The notes: generated by a model from the letters alone, not told the origin. Counted from the stretch's first letter, positions 25,948 to 35,230 are shown. The stretch is 64,000 nucleotides of DNA from Halobacillus amylolyticus (GCF_022921115.1 NZ_CP095075.1:1773501-1837500), one strand, 5' to 3'. Translations and numbers: made by a program.

Positions 25948-28588
25948 AGCAATAGGTAAGCGTTTGATGTTATCTCCGGCTTTTCCCCTGCTCCACACCG
26001 AACGTGCTAGTTTCCCAGCATTCGGCGCTCCATCTAACGATATGTACTAGATTATAAGTTCCTTGTTACTCTTCGAGACGGGATGATTCAATTTGATCCA
26101 GCTCACATACCTTTCGGTATTGGTTGATCTTCTCGAGCTTAAATTGATTAACCCCTAACTTGTAGAGGAAAAACTTAATCCTTTTAGCATCCTTCATATG
26201 AATTAATTGATGAACATCTTCATGGAGGATTCGAAGGTTACGGAACTGGTCGCTTCCTCCAAGATGTTTCGGTATGTAATGGTGACAATGGACATTATAG
26301 GAGTACAAGTATTGTCCTGTAATTTCACATTTCCCCATCTTCATACTGTATCGACTAATCCTGTTATCCAAGTATTCAACACTTCGATTTGGTAGGGTAG
26401 CCTTCATTAAGAAACTAACTTCCTTTTGAATATCGGGTCGCAGTTTCTTATACAAGTTTTCCCTACCCTTCTTTGTATAAAGCGAAAGCTTTGGACTGAA
26501 GTTCATAGTATTGACCGTTTTAACACCGCCAATGGGAAAAAGATACATATCTCTTATTCTAAACGTTTTCGTCCCTAAGCTAAAAAGCTTTTTATAAATC
26601 GGGGGTGGATTAAATGGATGCTCCTGTTTTCCAACTGGTCGAAGACGGTTATACAGGAATGGTTTAAGATCGAATGCAAGACGTGAGAACTCCAGGTTTA
26701 CATGTGTCGCTCGGTTGAAGTAGTGATGGATTCCTAAAACAAAACTATTATAACGGTGTACATTTTCGGCGGTTGGAGAAGCCTTCATTCTTCGAATGAG
26801 TTTTTTGGCTTCCTGTTTCATTTTTTCTCTTTTTGAAGAAATGATGCCTGTATGTGCCACCCGTTTCTTACCCTTTTTATTCGCACGAATAGTGAAACCT
26901 AAGAACTCAGATTCTCGTTTTCTCAAGTTTACAATTTGAGATTTCTCAGGAGAGATGTCCAGCTTTAAGCGCTCTTTTAAGTAAAGTCGTACCGCATGGT
27001 ACCACCGTTGAGCAATCTTTCCATCTCGACATAGGATTTTGAAATCATCGGCGTACCTAACCAAGTATCCCTCTTTCAAATTTGTTCGTTTTCTAGCCTG
27101 CCTTTTAGAATCATCAGAACTGTATGATTTGGTAAGAGGAAATACCTCCCATTGGCCTGCAACCCATTGGTCCAGGTCATTTAAAACCACGTTTGATAGT
27201 AGAGGGGATAAAATTCCACCTTGCGGGGATCCTTTCTCTGGTACGCCTTCTCCATCAATTTCTGACTTTATCATTTTCGAGATACAAGTAAGAACCTTGC
27301 GGTCATGAATACCCATATTCCAAAGCTGTTTATTTAACAATGAGTGATTTACATTATCAAAGAAGCTCTTAATATCTATATCAACCACAAAATGAAATTG
27401 CGCTTGATTAATCAAGTATTGTATCCTAGCCATAGCATGATGAGCAGACCGGAGAGGTCTGAACCCGTAGCTATGCTTGAAAAACTGAGATTCTACAATA
27501 GGTTCGAGAACTTGTTTGAAACATTGTTGGATGATTCTATCCAAGATACATGGAATCCCAAGAGGTCTCCATTTACCATTTTCTTTTTCAGTCCATTCTC
27601 TGCGAACTTTCTTCGGGTGATAATTTCTTAGTTTGGTCCGTACTTCTGTAACGAGTTCATTTTCTGATAGTTCTTTCATGTCGTCGATGGTTTTCCCATC
27701 GGTACCTGGTGTTTTAGAACCTTTATTGGTTTTTATCATGCGAAAAGCGAGGAGGATGTTTTCTCTTGATATGATGGTGTCATAGAGATGAGAAAATACT
27801 TGTACTCGGCTCGCTTTTTCGTATAGTTCTGTAAATGTCTCCGTCATATTGTAATAATCCCAGTTTCGTAACGTTGGCACTGTGGCATCCCTCCTTATGG
27901 AGTAATGTTCCCACGTTCCTACCCGATCGGTGCCATTCACATTAGGAAAATAATCGTTTCATTCATTAGACTTGGGGTTGTTCCTCCACTCCCGTTACAG
28001 GAGGTTCATCAGTCATACCCCTACCCTCACAAGGATAAATGCTTTTCAGCATAACTTTATAGCAAACGTTTCGGGTGACAGCCCTTGATTCAACGTTCCT
28101 TGCTTTCCAAGTCCCTTACAACGTAGCTATCCTTACTAACATAGGTGCTTCCTTTAAGCCTGTGAGCTAGATACCGCCATGGTTCGGTATAGCGTCTTTC
28201 AGAGGGCGCAATTTTACTCCACACCACTCACCCCATCGTGAGATGGGACATAAGTTTCCTTATGTTCGAATCTTTAGACCCTTACATTCGGAAGTTCGTC
28301 AGTTCCTATTTCAAAGAACTATTCTCACCTTATCCAGTTTTTCAGCCGTGCGGCATATCCGTTAGCATACCTTTTCATAAGAATGGCTTCAGCCTTCGTT
28401 CTGCCGAATCCACCTGTGCTTCATACCCTAAGACCTGTCAGCCTTAACGCATGCAGGAGTATTGACGGGATGGTTTCAGGAAACATGGTTCCGTCATTCC
28501 CATCCTCCGTTGCAAAGTTGAAATTTTAAATGCTTAAAACTTCCTGTATTTTCACGCTGAAAAGCGTTTATAACAGAACTTGTCGCGC
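25948..28588 (-). mobile_element. Group II intron, copy 1 (2641 bp)
   Basis: RNA reads on the minus strand from about 28588 (GCGCGACAAG) to about 25948. Boundaries are where the three copies stop matching each other, so they are accurate to a few bases. About 650 nt of structural 5' region precedes the intron-encoded protein. After the protein gene, GCGCCGAATGC, GGAAA and GCACGTTCGG fit a domain V hairpin, and a short domain VI follows. It appears identical to copy 2, including length. The canonical GTGCG start appears as GCGCG here. Confidence 0.85.
26066..27880 (-). CDS. ltrA: Group II intron reverse transcriptase/maturase (copy 1)
   Basis: 604 residues from a GTG at 27880 that follows AAGGAGG; a longer frame to 27940 lacks a site, and the diverged copy 3 uses the same GTG. 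Domains: RT fingers and palm with LVRYADDFKIL (YADD active site) and the GSPQGGILSPLLSN block, then a maturase/X thumb, then a C-terminal HNH-type endonuclease (CEITGQYLYS, VHCHHYIPKHLGGSDQFRNL, VHQLIH). It splices its own intron RNA and drives retrohoming. Complete and probably active. Confidence 0.92.
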   Translation of the reverse strand: MPTLRNWDYYNMTETFTELYEKASRVQVFSHLYDTIISRENILLAFRMIKTNKGSKTPGTDGKTIDDMKELSENELVTEVRTKLRNYHPKKVRREWTEKENGKWRPLGIPCILDRIIQQCFKQVLEPIVESQFFKHSYGFRPLRSAHHAMARIQYLINQAQFHFVVDIDIKSFFDNVNHSLLNKQLWNMGIHDRKVLTCISKMIKSEIDGEGVPEKGSPQGGILSPLLSNVVLNDLDQWVAGQWEVFPLTKSYSSDDSKRQARKRTNLKEGYLVRYADDFKILCRDGKIAQRWYHAVRLYLKERLKLDISPEKSQIVNLRKRESEFLGFTIRANKKGKKRVAHTGIISSKREKMKQEAKKLIRRMKASPTAENVHRYNSFVLGIHHYFNRATHVNLEFSRLAFDLKPFLYNRLRPVGKQEHPFNPPPIYKKLFSLGTKTFRIRDMYLFPIGGVKTVNTMNFSPKLSLYTKKGRENLYKKLRPDIQKEVSFLMKATLPNRSVEYLDNRISRYSMKMGKCEITGQYLYSYNVHCHHYIPKHLGGSDQFRNLRILHEDVHQLIHMKDAKRIKFFLYKLGVNQFKLEKINQYRKVCELDQIESSRLEE

Positions 28589-28605
28589 GCGCCCGATTGC
28601 TTAAG
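28589..28605 (-). repeat. GC-core element 9, 5' flank of intron copy 1
   Basis: Plus strand GCGCCCGATTGCTTAA abuts the intron. Rejoined with the arm at 25941-25947, it recreates a canonical element, so the intron sits in the loop. Confidence 0.75.
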
Positions 28606-28643
28606 ATGCTTGACTAACGCTTTAGTGAAAGAAGGAGAAAATA

Positions 28644-29873
28644 TTAAAAGGCTTTTGTAATCATAGGTTTACTATCAGTTTGAAAAAGTGAATTTATTAC
28701 TTTTATATAACTTACATCTGAAATCTCCATCAATCCCCATTTTAAATAGGAATTAGCATTATCGACTCCCATCACCAAAGAAGAAAACACTGCTATATTC
28801 ATTCTTAATTCTACATCGGCTGGGCCATCTTCTTTTATGTCTACAATTCTTCCTCCTTTAATGTCCAAAATAAAGGGCAAAGAATTAATGGGAAAGAAAT
28901 CATCTTCAATTGCAAGTTTAACTGAAATTGTAATACTAGGGTTAAAAATGTGATTGCTTTCCTTAAGTTCTTCAAAAAAGCCAGAACAATTAATAATCCT
29001 ATACATTATCCCGGTTCCCACATTTGCGATGTGTTTATAGTCAGGGGAGGAAGTAAAATCAACCATTGTTGTTTCTCCACTTTCTGGAGAGTCTAAAAAA
29101 TGTAAAATTTCGTCAAAATTAGAGTTAATTATTACTCGCTTAATTTGATCTGATTGACTATTGAGGAAAGTTGAAAACTCTCTTATCACATCTGGAGACT
29201 CAAAGAACAGTTCGTGAATATGCAAATCTTTTTCCTTGATACTATACACAAAATAACCCTTAACTTCTCCCTCGATTACATAACCAATTACCCTACCAAA
29301 CCAAAAAGGTCTATTCAATTCTCTTTCAAAAGGAAATCTCTTCGTCATACCGTGCGTTCGGGAATAAACCCTATTATAACAATCAAGAATTTGTCCTCTT
29401 TCATCAACAGTTAACTCCACCAAGTGGCTCTTTTCTTTATAGTTAGGAAACTCATTTGGATCTAAGTAGAATTGATAGTTCTTTGTACCGATACCAAATC
29501 CCATTTTTTTATAGAAACTAACTTTAAATGGGTTTAACATAACAAGATTGACTTTTGCGTCTGAATTTAAATTTAAAAAATACTGCAATAATTGATAAGC
29601 ATTTTTTTCTTTCTTATGTAACATATCAACAGCCAACATTCCGACTCCTCCAACGCGTATGGGAGTTGAGGAATAATTCATTTCAAAATCAAAAGTCCTC
29701 ATACCTGCTAATAAATTCTTGTCTTTAAATACGCCATATAAATTTTCTTTTGTGGTTTCTTCAATGTGGTTTTCGAGTCATTTATCAGCATTTAAGCCTT
29801 CGAATGCTGAATTTGCTATTTTATTAAACTTTTCATAATCGCTTCCAGTTATCTTTCTAATATGTTTTTCCAT
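28644..29873 (-). pseudogene. Eis-like GNAT acetyltransferase with in-frame TGA
   Basis: Full frame of 410 codons from the ATG at 29873 behind GGAGG. The start MEKHIRKITGSDYEKFNKIA is typical of Eis-type proteins, but codon 32 (29778-29780) is TGA, probably from TGG. Downstream are two GNAT domains (VGMLAVDMLHKK, NPFKVSFYKKMGFGIGTKNY) and a C-terminal sterol-carrier-like domain. Eis proteins acetylate amines on aminoglycosides, peptides or polyamines as hexamers. A product from the internal ATG at 29702 would lack the first 57 residues of the acetyltransferase fold. Confidence 0.8.
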
Positions 29874-29892
29874 CGAAACCTCCAAAATAATT

Positions 29893-29926
29893 TCTTATTC
29901 AATTCTTGCGCCCGATAATTGAACAG
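29893..29926 (-). repeat. GC-core element 10 (model copy)
   Basis: Plus strand TTATTCAATTCTTGCGCCCG then ATAATTGAACAG. Perfect 7-bp arms TTCAATT / AATTGAA around the core. It directly abuts the stop codon (29927) of the gene before it. Confidence 0.8.
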
Positions 29927-30334
29927 TCATTTATACCTATTCTTGTCGCATTCTATAGCTTTCTTGTGGGCATCCTCGATGGAAAGATGATAGAAATCTG
30001 GTTCTTCGGATTGCTTTGTTTTAGTTACAGAATAAATAGAATCCGATTTTTGCTCCATCTCGTAATTTAGATATCGAATACTTTCCCATACTTCATTTTC
30101 ATAAGGTCTATCTCCCGGAAATGGCACTGGGTGATATCCTCTATAAGGTTTAAAGTAAATTTTGTTATTCTCACAATTACTCTTGGTCGTTTCGTATCTT
30201 TTTACTGTATAAGCCTTTCCTCCATTAAATTGTATAGTGTCACCAACACCAATTACATCAAATTTCCCTTTTTTTAGTAAGTTACTTTTTAACTTACGAA
30301 ACACGTCACTGCTCCTTCTGTTCATCCTGTTCAA
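29927..30334 (-). CDS. Hypothetical cassette protein
   Basis: 135 residues, basic N-terminus (MNRMNRRSSDVFRKLKSNLL), a small beta-rich centre (FDVIGVGDTIQFNGGKAYTV) and an acidic helical tail. Soluble, not recognised. The stop touches element 10 and the gene is preceded by element 11, so it forms a minimal gene-plus-repeat unit. Confidence 0.55.
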   Translation of the reverse strand: MNRMNRRSSDVFRKLKSNLLKKGKFDVIGVGDTIQFNGGKAYTVKRYETTKSNCENNKIYFKPYRGYHPVPFPGDRPYENEVWESIRYLNYEMEQKSDSIYSVTKTKQSEEPDFYHLSIEDAHKKAIECDKNRYK

Positions 30335-30383
30335 CTCTTCTTCCCTACTTCACCAAGAATCACAATGGACTGCTGACGGCCCA

Positions 30384-30418
30384 TCTTGTTCAATTCTTGC
30401 GCCCGTTAATTGAATAAC
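30384..30418 (-). repeat. GC-core element 11 (model copy)
   Basis: Plus strand CTTGTTCAATTCTTGCGCCC then GTTAATTGAATAAC. Perfect TTCAATT / AATTGAA arms as in element 10, with the same core. Confidence 0.8.
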
Positions 30419-30427
30419 ACATCAATT

Positions 30428-31258
30428 TTAATCAATCGGAAAAATGTACACTAAATAATTTAAATAATTCTCTAATCCTATATTTTTAGCAATTATATTA
30501 GAAGGCTTATTTGTCTCCTCACAATCCCAATATGGAATCATACCCTTACTCACACAATCTTTCACAACATAGTGGGCTGCTTTCTGACCTAATTTATTCC
30601 CCTGATGATCCTCTATTGTTTCTATATCTATACCGTGGACATTTTCAGCTAAAAAACCTGTAAAACATAAACTCACAATCTTATTTTGGCAGGCAATACA
30701 GTAACCAATACCCTTACGAAAAAAATCCTCAGGAGAAGACCAGAATTCTGATATTTTTGAGCGTAAAAATCCTATGTTTTCAAGTGAATTGTACTTATTC
30801 TCAAAAAGTTCTTTGTTGATTTTTAATACGTTATAATCCCCTTTAATTGAAGGTTCATTATTCTCTTTATAATGACCTTTTTCCAACTTATAAACAATTT
30901 GATTAGATTTCTGCACGTGACGATGTTCAAAGATCCTCTCTATCGTCTTATCCCATCCTGAATGATTGCCAATGGCTATAAAATTATTTAATCTCAACTT
31001 CTTTGATTCAGGGAAAATTACCTTATCAATGAATTCATTTATATGGTTATTAAATACCTCATTTTCCTCATCTCCAATAAAGAAAAAACCATCATTATTG
31101 CCCAACCAGATAAGTCCTGTTTTAGGAGAATGGATATGATCTACAAAAATTCGCCCCGGGTTATTACCTTCTATTACCGCTTTAACTTCTAAATGTCCCG
31201 CATCATTTATTAACTTTTCGCATTTATAGAATTTAGTTTTATCAAGTTCACGAATCAT
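30428..31258 (-). CDS. GNAT acetyltransferase (PF12746-like)
   Basis: 276 residues from the ATG at 31258, which follows AGGAGGG; a longer frame has no site. The C-terminal half resembles the GNAT_acetyltran family: GIGYCIACQNKIVSLCFTGF, then the CoA-loop-like ETIEDHQGNKLGQKAAHYVV and the closing SNIIAKNIGLENYLNYLVYI. The acceptor is unknown. Cytoplasmic. Stand-alone cassette gene between elements 11 and 12. Confidence 0.78.
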   Translation of the reverse strand: MIRELDKTKFYKCEKLINDAGHLEVKAVIEGNNPGRIFVDHIHSPKTGLIWLGNNDGFFFIGDEENEVFNNHINEFIDKVIFPESKKLRLNNFIAIGNHSGWDKTIERIFEHRHVQKSNQIVYKLEKGHYKENNEPSIKGDYNVLKINKELFENKYNSLENIGFLRSKISEFWSSPEDFFRKGIGYCIACQNKIVSLCFTGFLAENVHGIDIETIEDHQGNKLGQKAAHYVVKDCVSKGMIPYWDCEETNKPSNIIAKNIGLENYLNYLVYIFPID

Positions 31259-31351
31259 TTTTAACCCTCCTACCGAAATAACATTGTAACTTAAATCCAT
31301 CCAGACTTTTCCAACATTTATGCTTGGCTATCACAACTAATGATAACCACT

Positions 31352-31385
31352 GTGGAGCTATCGCCCCCTATACTGGTTCATCTAT
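31352..31385 (-). repeat. GC-core element 12 (weak)
   Basis: Plus strand GTGGAGCTATCGCCCCCTAT then ACTGGTTC. Core CGCCCCC; arms degenerate. Called mostly from position between genes. Confidence 0.35.
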
Positions 31386-31389
31386 TGAC

Positions 31390-31593
31390 TCATAAAAATT
31401 CTAGACTTAGTCCTACATAAATTAAAACTGAAACAACCGCAAAGCCAGAAAAGAATAATCCTTTCTGAAACTTTGTCCAATTTTTCATCCACCCCCAACG
31501 TTTTCGATCTACATCCAACCAAAAGAAATCGAATAATACTGCTAATATCACAATCAATAAAGCTGCGAAGGTACCCAAAGAACAGTCCTCCAC
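31390..31593 (-). CDS. Small two-helix membrane protein
   Basis: 67 residues: helix at about 7-25 (FAALLIVILAVLFDFFWL), a basic loop DRKRWGWMKNWTK, helix at about 46-66 (GLFFSGFAVVSVLIYVGLSL). Not recognised; ribosome-binding site GGAGGA. Confidence 0.5.
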   Translation of the reverse strand: MEDCSLGTFAALLIVILAVLFDFFWLDVDRKRWGWMKNWTKFQKGLFFSGFAVVSVLIYVGLSLEFL

Positions 31594-31664
31594 TTTTATT
31601 CTTATTTTAACTATACCATTATTAAACCAAATAATTCCAAGTGAATTGAGTAGTCTTTTTATTG

Positions 31665-31825
31665 AGTTATCTCGAAATCAAGTCTTCAAGATAATGGCCC
31701 TTAAATGTAAAAAGGACGCGTTATTCGAGAACCGCGCCCCTTATCATGAAGACTCGACTTCAAAATAATATTAAAACGATCTTCCATTTTTGCCCCCTTT
31801 AACGGAAGACTCGAAATCAAGGTAT
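31665..31825 (-). repeat. Triple GC-core element 13
   Basis: Three units in a row: TATCTCGAAATCAAG with TCAAGATAATGGCCC; CGTTATTCGAGAACCGCGCC with GAAGACTCGACTTCAAAATA; and TTTGCCCCCTTTAACGGAAG with ACTCGAAATCAAGG. It shows the second module (GAAGACTCGA..TCAAGATAAT) best. Tandem copies suggest loss of the genes once between them. Confidence 0.7.
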
Positions 31826-31931
31826 GTAATTTAATATTTCTTTTTTGTTCTATTTTGAAATAAGTCTATAGCTCATACATTTGATTAAGATATCAGAGTT
31901 ATGAACCCTGTAAGTTAAGCCTTACTAAGCT

Positions 31932-32840
31932 TTACATTACACCCGAATCAATCACCAATTTGGGTGGAGACGTTGTAAGTTTCACATTTACGCCCAGCGG
32001 TACACCATAATTTGGCTGGCAATGACCAAAGGGAAAATTCTCAACAACAGGAAAAGGAGAACTAGCGAAGAAGTTTTTAAGCACTTTTCTTAATTTCAAT
32101 TCTTCGTCCGAATCCACTTGGAAGTTACCTAAGACTACACCTTGAACCTCATCGAACACCCCTGCCTGTTTGAGATGAGTAAGCTTCAAATCCACAAGAA
32201 ACGCTGGTTCTGCAACTTCCTCTATTAGTAGGATTGCTCCATTTGTATCTACTTGATAAGGTGTGCCCAATCCATTAGTTAGCAGTGTTAAATTCCCTCC
32301 CACTAATTGCCCTTCTCCTGTACCATGAGCTAGCGTGTTGAGAGACGATTTATGAGAATCATAGGTCATAAATTCTCTTGTGAACAGAGATGAAAACGAG
32401 CATTCCGTCTCCATCGTTCTTTGTTCGTCATTCAGATCGGATGCCACCATCGGACCGTGGAAGGTAACCATTTCACTTGATTTCTGAATGGCATTAAGCA
32501 GATATGTAATGTCGCTGTACCCCCAAAATATTTTAGGATTACTTTGTATCTTTTCGTAATCAATCATATCAGCAATTTTTGCTGTCCCAAATCCTCCATT
32601 TGCGCAAAAAATTCCACGGATAGTAGGATCACAAAAAGCCTCATATAAGTCAGTAAGTCGCTTTCGATCGACAGTTGCAAGATCTTCCTCAATATCGAAC
32701 ACGTGTCGTCCAATGACCACATCTAGCCCCATTTCTTCTAATACACGTTTTCCCTGAATCAGGTGCTCTCTGTCTGGTGGCCCGGCCGGTGCAATAACTG
32801 CTACCCGATCACCCTCTTTTAAAGCAAGTGGTTTAATCAT
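31932..32840 (-). CDS. LD-carboxypeptidase (S66 family, LdcA/MccF-like)
   Basis: 302 residues. The S66 serine nucleophile lies in FWGYSDITYLLNA, and the Glu and His of the Ser-Glu-His triad in AILLIEEVAEPA and FPFGHCQPNYGVPLG. Family members trim L,D-bonds of murein tetrapeptides or hydrolyse microcin C-type antibiotics (MccF, self-immunity). No signal peptide, hence cytoplasmic peptidoglycan recycling or detoxification. Being a lone array gene, a resistance role is plausible but not shown. Confidence 0.88.
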   Translation of the reverse strand: MIKPLALKEGDRVAVIAPAGPPDREHLIQGKRVLEEMGLDVVIGRHVFDIEEDLATVDRKRLTDLYEAFCDPTIRGIFCANGGFGTAKIADMIDYEKIQSNPKIFWGYSDITYLLNAIQKSSEMVTFHGPMVASDLNDEQRTMETECSFSSLFTREFMTYDSHKSSLNTLAHGTGEGQLVGGNLTLLTNGLGTPYQVDTNGAILLIEEVAEPAFLVDLKLTHLKQAGVFDEVQGVVLGNFQVDSDEELKLRKVLKNFFASSPFPVVENFPFGHCQPNYGVPLGVNVKLTTSPPKLVIDSGVM

Positions 32841-32929
32841 AAGCTTTCCTCACTTTCCTTAGTTCTGAAATTTGAATGTTGTTGTCGGACTATTTCAGCG
32901 TGAAATAATTTATTAAATAATAGTTCCCT

Positions 32930-32965
32930 TTATTGAAAACGTAATTTCAAGATAATAAAATAAGT
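32930..32965 (-). repeat. Degenerate GC-core element remnant
   Basis: Plus strand TTATTGAAAACGTAATTTCA and AGATAATA keep the outer arm and the TCAAGATAAT module but have lost the GCGCCC core. Located between the carboxypeptidase and the HEPN-like gene. Confidence 0.35.
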
Positions 32966-32986
32966 ATTTCTTACGATAAACTCACA

Positions 32987-34270
32987 CTATTTCCATGGAA
33001 GAGAATCGTATTCGCCTTCCCACAAAGGAAATTTAAGACGATTAGAGAATTCACCTTCGTATCCAATTAAGTATAAAAGAAGCATTTCAGTATAATACAA
33101 TCCCAACTGATTTATTAAGAACTTATCATGTATAAAGTAACTATCTATACTTGAATTACGTTTTGGATGAGCTATATGATTTCTGTAATTTACTAGTAAA
33201 TGGGGGCCGGAATCAAAATGAGTACTGAATTTCTTATGTTCACCACTGAGAACAGTTTTTATTGAAATTTCATCTAATATAGTTTCTAGATTTATTTGAA
33301 AATTGTTTTTATCGAACTTTGATTTACTAATGATTTGCTGTGTCTGTTGGGTTAGTAAAACAAAAGATAGTTTTTCTAAAGCAATTTGGGAATTGATTGT
33401 TTTATTCTCTATAAATGTTGCGTTTAATGATTCAACATACCAGTGTATAGTTTCTTTTATAGTTCTCCTTAAAAACTTGTCCTTAAACCTAGAAGCAAAA
33501 TTTTGAAACAGACTTTCAATAACTTTGCCTTTTTGCTTAGGAAACCAGTTAGGAATTTCTCCATAGGGGCTCATTAAAGGTACTGAAAATTCCTTGTGTA
33601 CCTCCCCCTCTTTGTTCTTGCAAATTTTTATTAGCATACCTATATGCCTACCTGCACACAGTGTAAAAATCCATACAAGTATCTCTTCTACATCAGTAAC
33701 GTCTGATTTCTTAAACTTACTCCCATCTTTTTTGTCAATTTTTATAATGTGGGTAATACCGTGTCCATTACTATCCTTTAAGTTCGAAAAGATCCTCTTA
33801 TCTTTATAATCATGACGATGTTGCAATTCTATGTTCCAGTTTTCATGTTCTATAGTAACTCCACCTCGATAGTGAAAGTTATCTTTTGTGATGTTGTCAC
33901 CGAGATATTTTACGAAATTATTTACATGAATGTAGTAGCTGTCCATATAAAAATCTTTATCATCCTGTAATTTGTATAACACTATACCTTTAGCAACATG
34001 ATTATTTTGAACAGAATCTAAACTTGCTTTAGTTGGTATCATCCCAGGAACTTCTAAAATGATTTCTTTCTTATCCATGAGTGATAGAATATCTACTTTT
34101 TCAGTTTTTCCAAAAAATCTTATAGCTGGTTTTGAATAAAAGTTAAACTCAACAGTTCCGTTTAGTTGGATTAACTGACTATCACTTATTAAACTGTAAT
34201 TACCTTCATAATTTGTAAATTTCTCATCAACATTAAAAAATCTAGAACCAATAGCTCTAGTTGAATTCAA
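32987..34270 (-). CDS. ApeA-like HEPN protein, candidate phage defence
   Basis: 427 residues. The first about 230 form a beta-rich region with LQHRHDYKDKRIFSNLKD, and the last about 170 are helical. LVNYRNHIAHPKRN places Arg363 and His368 in the RX4H pattern of HEPN ribonucleases. The architecture (beta-rich N-terminal domain plus HEPN) is that of ApeA-type abortive-infection proteins. I recognise the general type but not the exact subfamily. Single-gene defence systems are common passengers of cassette arrays and islands. It lies next to the recombinase remnant. Confidence 0.6.
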   Translation of the reverse strand: MNSTRAIGSRFFNVDEKFTNYEGNYSLISDSQLIQLNGTVEFNFYSKPAIRFFGKTEKVDILSLMDKKEIILEVPGMIPTKASLDSVQNNHVAKGIVLYKLQDDKDFYMDSYYIHVNNFVKYLGDNITKDNFHYRGGVTIEHENWNIELQHRHDYKDKRIFSNLKDSNGHGITHIIKIDKKDGSKFKKSDVTDVEEILVWIFTLCAGRHIGMLIKICKNKEGEVHKEFSVPLMSPYGEIPNWFPKQKGKVIESLFQNFASRFKDKFLRRTIKETIHWYVESLNATFIENKTINSQIALEKLSFVLLTQQTQQIISKSKFDKNNFQINLETILDEISIKTVLSGEHKKFSTHFDSGPHLLVNYRNHIAHPKRNSSIDSYFIHDKFLINQLGLYYTEMLLLYLIGYEGEFSNRLKFPLWEGEYDSLPWK

Positions 34271-34296
34271 ATTATCACTTCCTTAATAAGAAAACA

Positions 34297-34325
34297 TAAA
34301 AAGCACGCCCTCTAAAGAGCGTACT
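34297..34325 (-). terminator. Terminator after the recombinase remnant
   Basis: Minus strand AGTACGCTCT pairs with AGGGCGTGCT and is followed by TTTTTA. Array genes mostly lack such terminators. Confidence 0.7.
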
Positions 34326-34327
34326 AA

Positions 34328-35076
34328 CTAAAAGTATTTGCTATATAAATCCTGCCTCAACTTACCACTAAGTTGGGCATATATTTTCGTAGTCTCACTC
34401 TTCTCATGACCAAGTAAACTCGACTAGATATACGCTTAATGATGTATCTCATAAGGTCGATACTCATCCTTCTTTTAGGCTTTCTCTCCGTTATAAATAA
34501 GCAGGGATCATGGTCATCACGTTCGTCTACGTAACGCTTCAACCAAAGGGAGCAACGAGTATTGAAGTACACTTCCCGTTCCTTATCCCCTTTTCCATGT
34601 ACAATAACAGAGTTTGTGGTGAAGTTAATATCATTACGATTAAGCTTTACAACTTCTCCAATGCGACAACCGGTTGAATAAATGAATTCAAATAATGCGT
34701 TTTCCATAGAGTTTTGGCAAGCTTCTCTAAGGTGTTCAATTTCGAGTTCGGAAAGAAACTTTGGAATTCTCTTCCCTAGCTTTGGTTTTTTCAACTTAGC
34801 TGCAGGATTTTTATGAATGAATCCCTCATCAAATGTCCATTTGAATATAGATCGAATACACCGAACGCGGTGCCCTAAACTGGAGGGCTTTAAATGGTTT
34901 CCTAACTCAATAAGATAACCTTTTAACTGGTCTGTAGTTATGTCATTCATAAGCACATCACCAAAATAGCCTAGTAACAGGTTGTACTGAAAACCATACG
35001 TTTTCAAGGTTTGAGGTGAATAGCCCTCAATCTTTTTATCAAGTTGGTATTTCTCCCAAGCTTCTGATAATAACAT
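34328..35076 (-). pseudogene. Tyrosine recombinase/integrase lacking its HxxR box
   Basis: N-terminal SAM-like core-binding domain (residues 1-105, MLLSEAWEKYQLDKKIEGYS), then catalytic domain with Arg I in YSTGCRIGEVVKL and Lys in VHGKGDKEREVYF. After YIIKRISS the frame breaks. The following frame resumes at SLLGHEKSETTKIYAQLSG (box II His and the nucleophile Tyr) and ends RQDLYSKYF. The segment that should carry HxLRHxxAT, about 30-35 residues, is missing, with a net frameshift. Intact relatives are about 290-residue XerC/D-like integrases common in Bacillaceae. Catalytically dead as it stands. Confidence 0.82.
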
Positions 35077-35230
35077 TTCGCTTCACTCTCCTAAGGTTAT
35101 GAACCAAGTAATCTTGATTCTATTATTATCAGGAGGAGTAAATTTCATACTAGAGTTATTCAACAATCTAATAGTTTCACTTAATTTGTAAAGCTAAGAG
35201 TCGTTGGTACACTTGAAACGGGCTGCTCTC

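Noticed and set aside
28238..28447. Plus-strand frames repeated in both intron copies
   Set aside because: They lie in the structured RNA part or antisense to the RT gene and recur only because the introns are identical.
19601..29780. TGA recoded as an amino acid (three in-frame TGA codons)
   Set aside because: Many intact genes in the window end in TGA, and a TAA and a TAG also interrupt genes. Simple nonsense mutations are enough.
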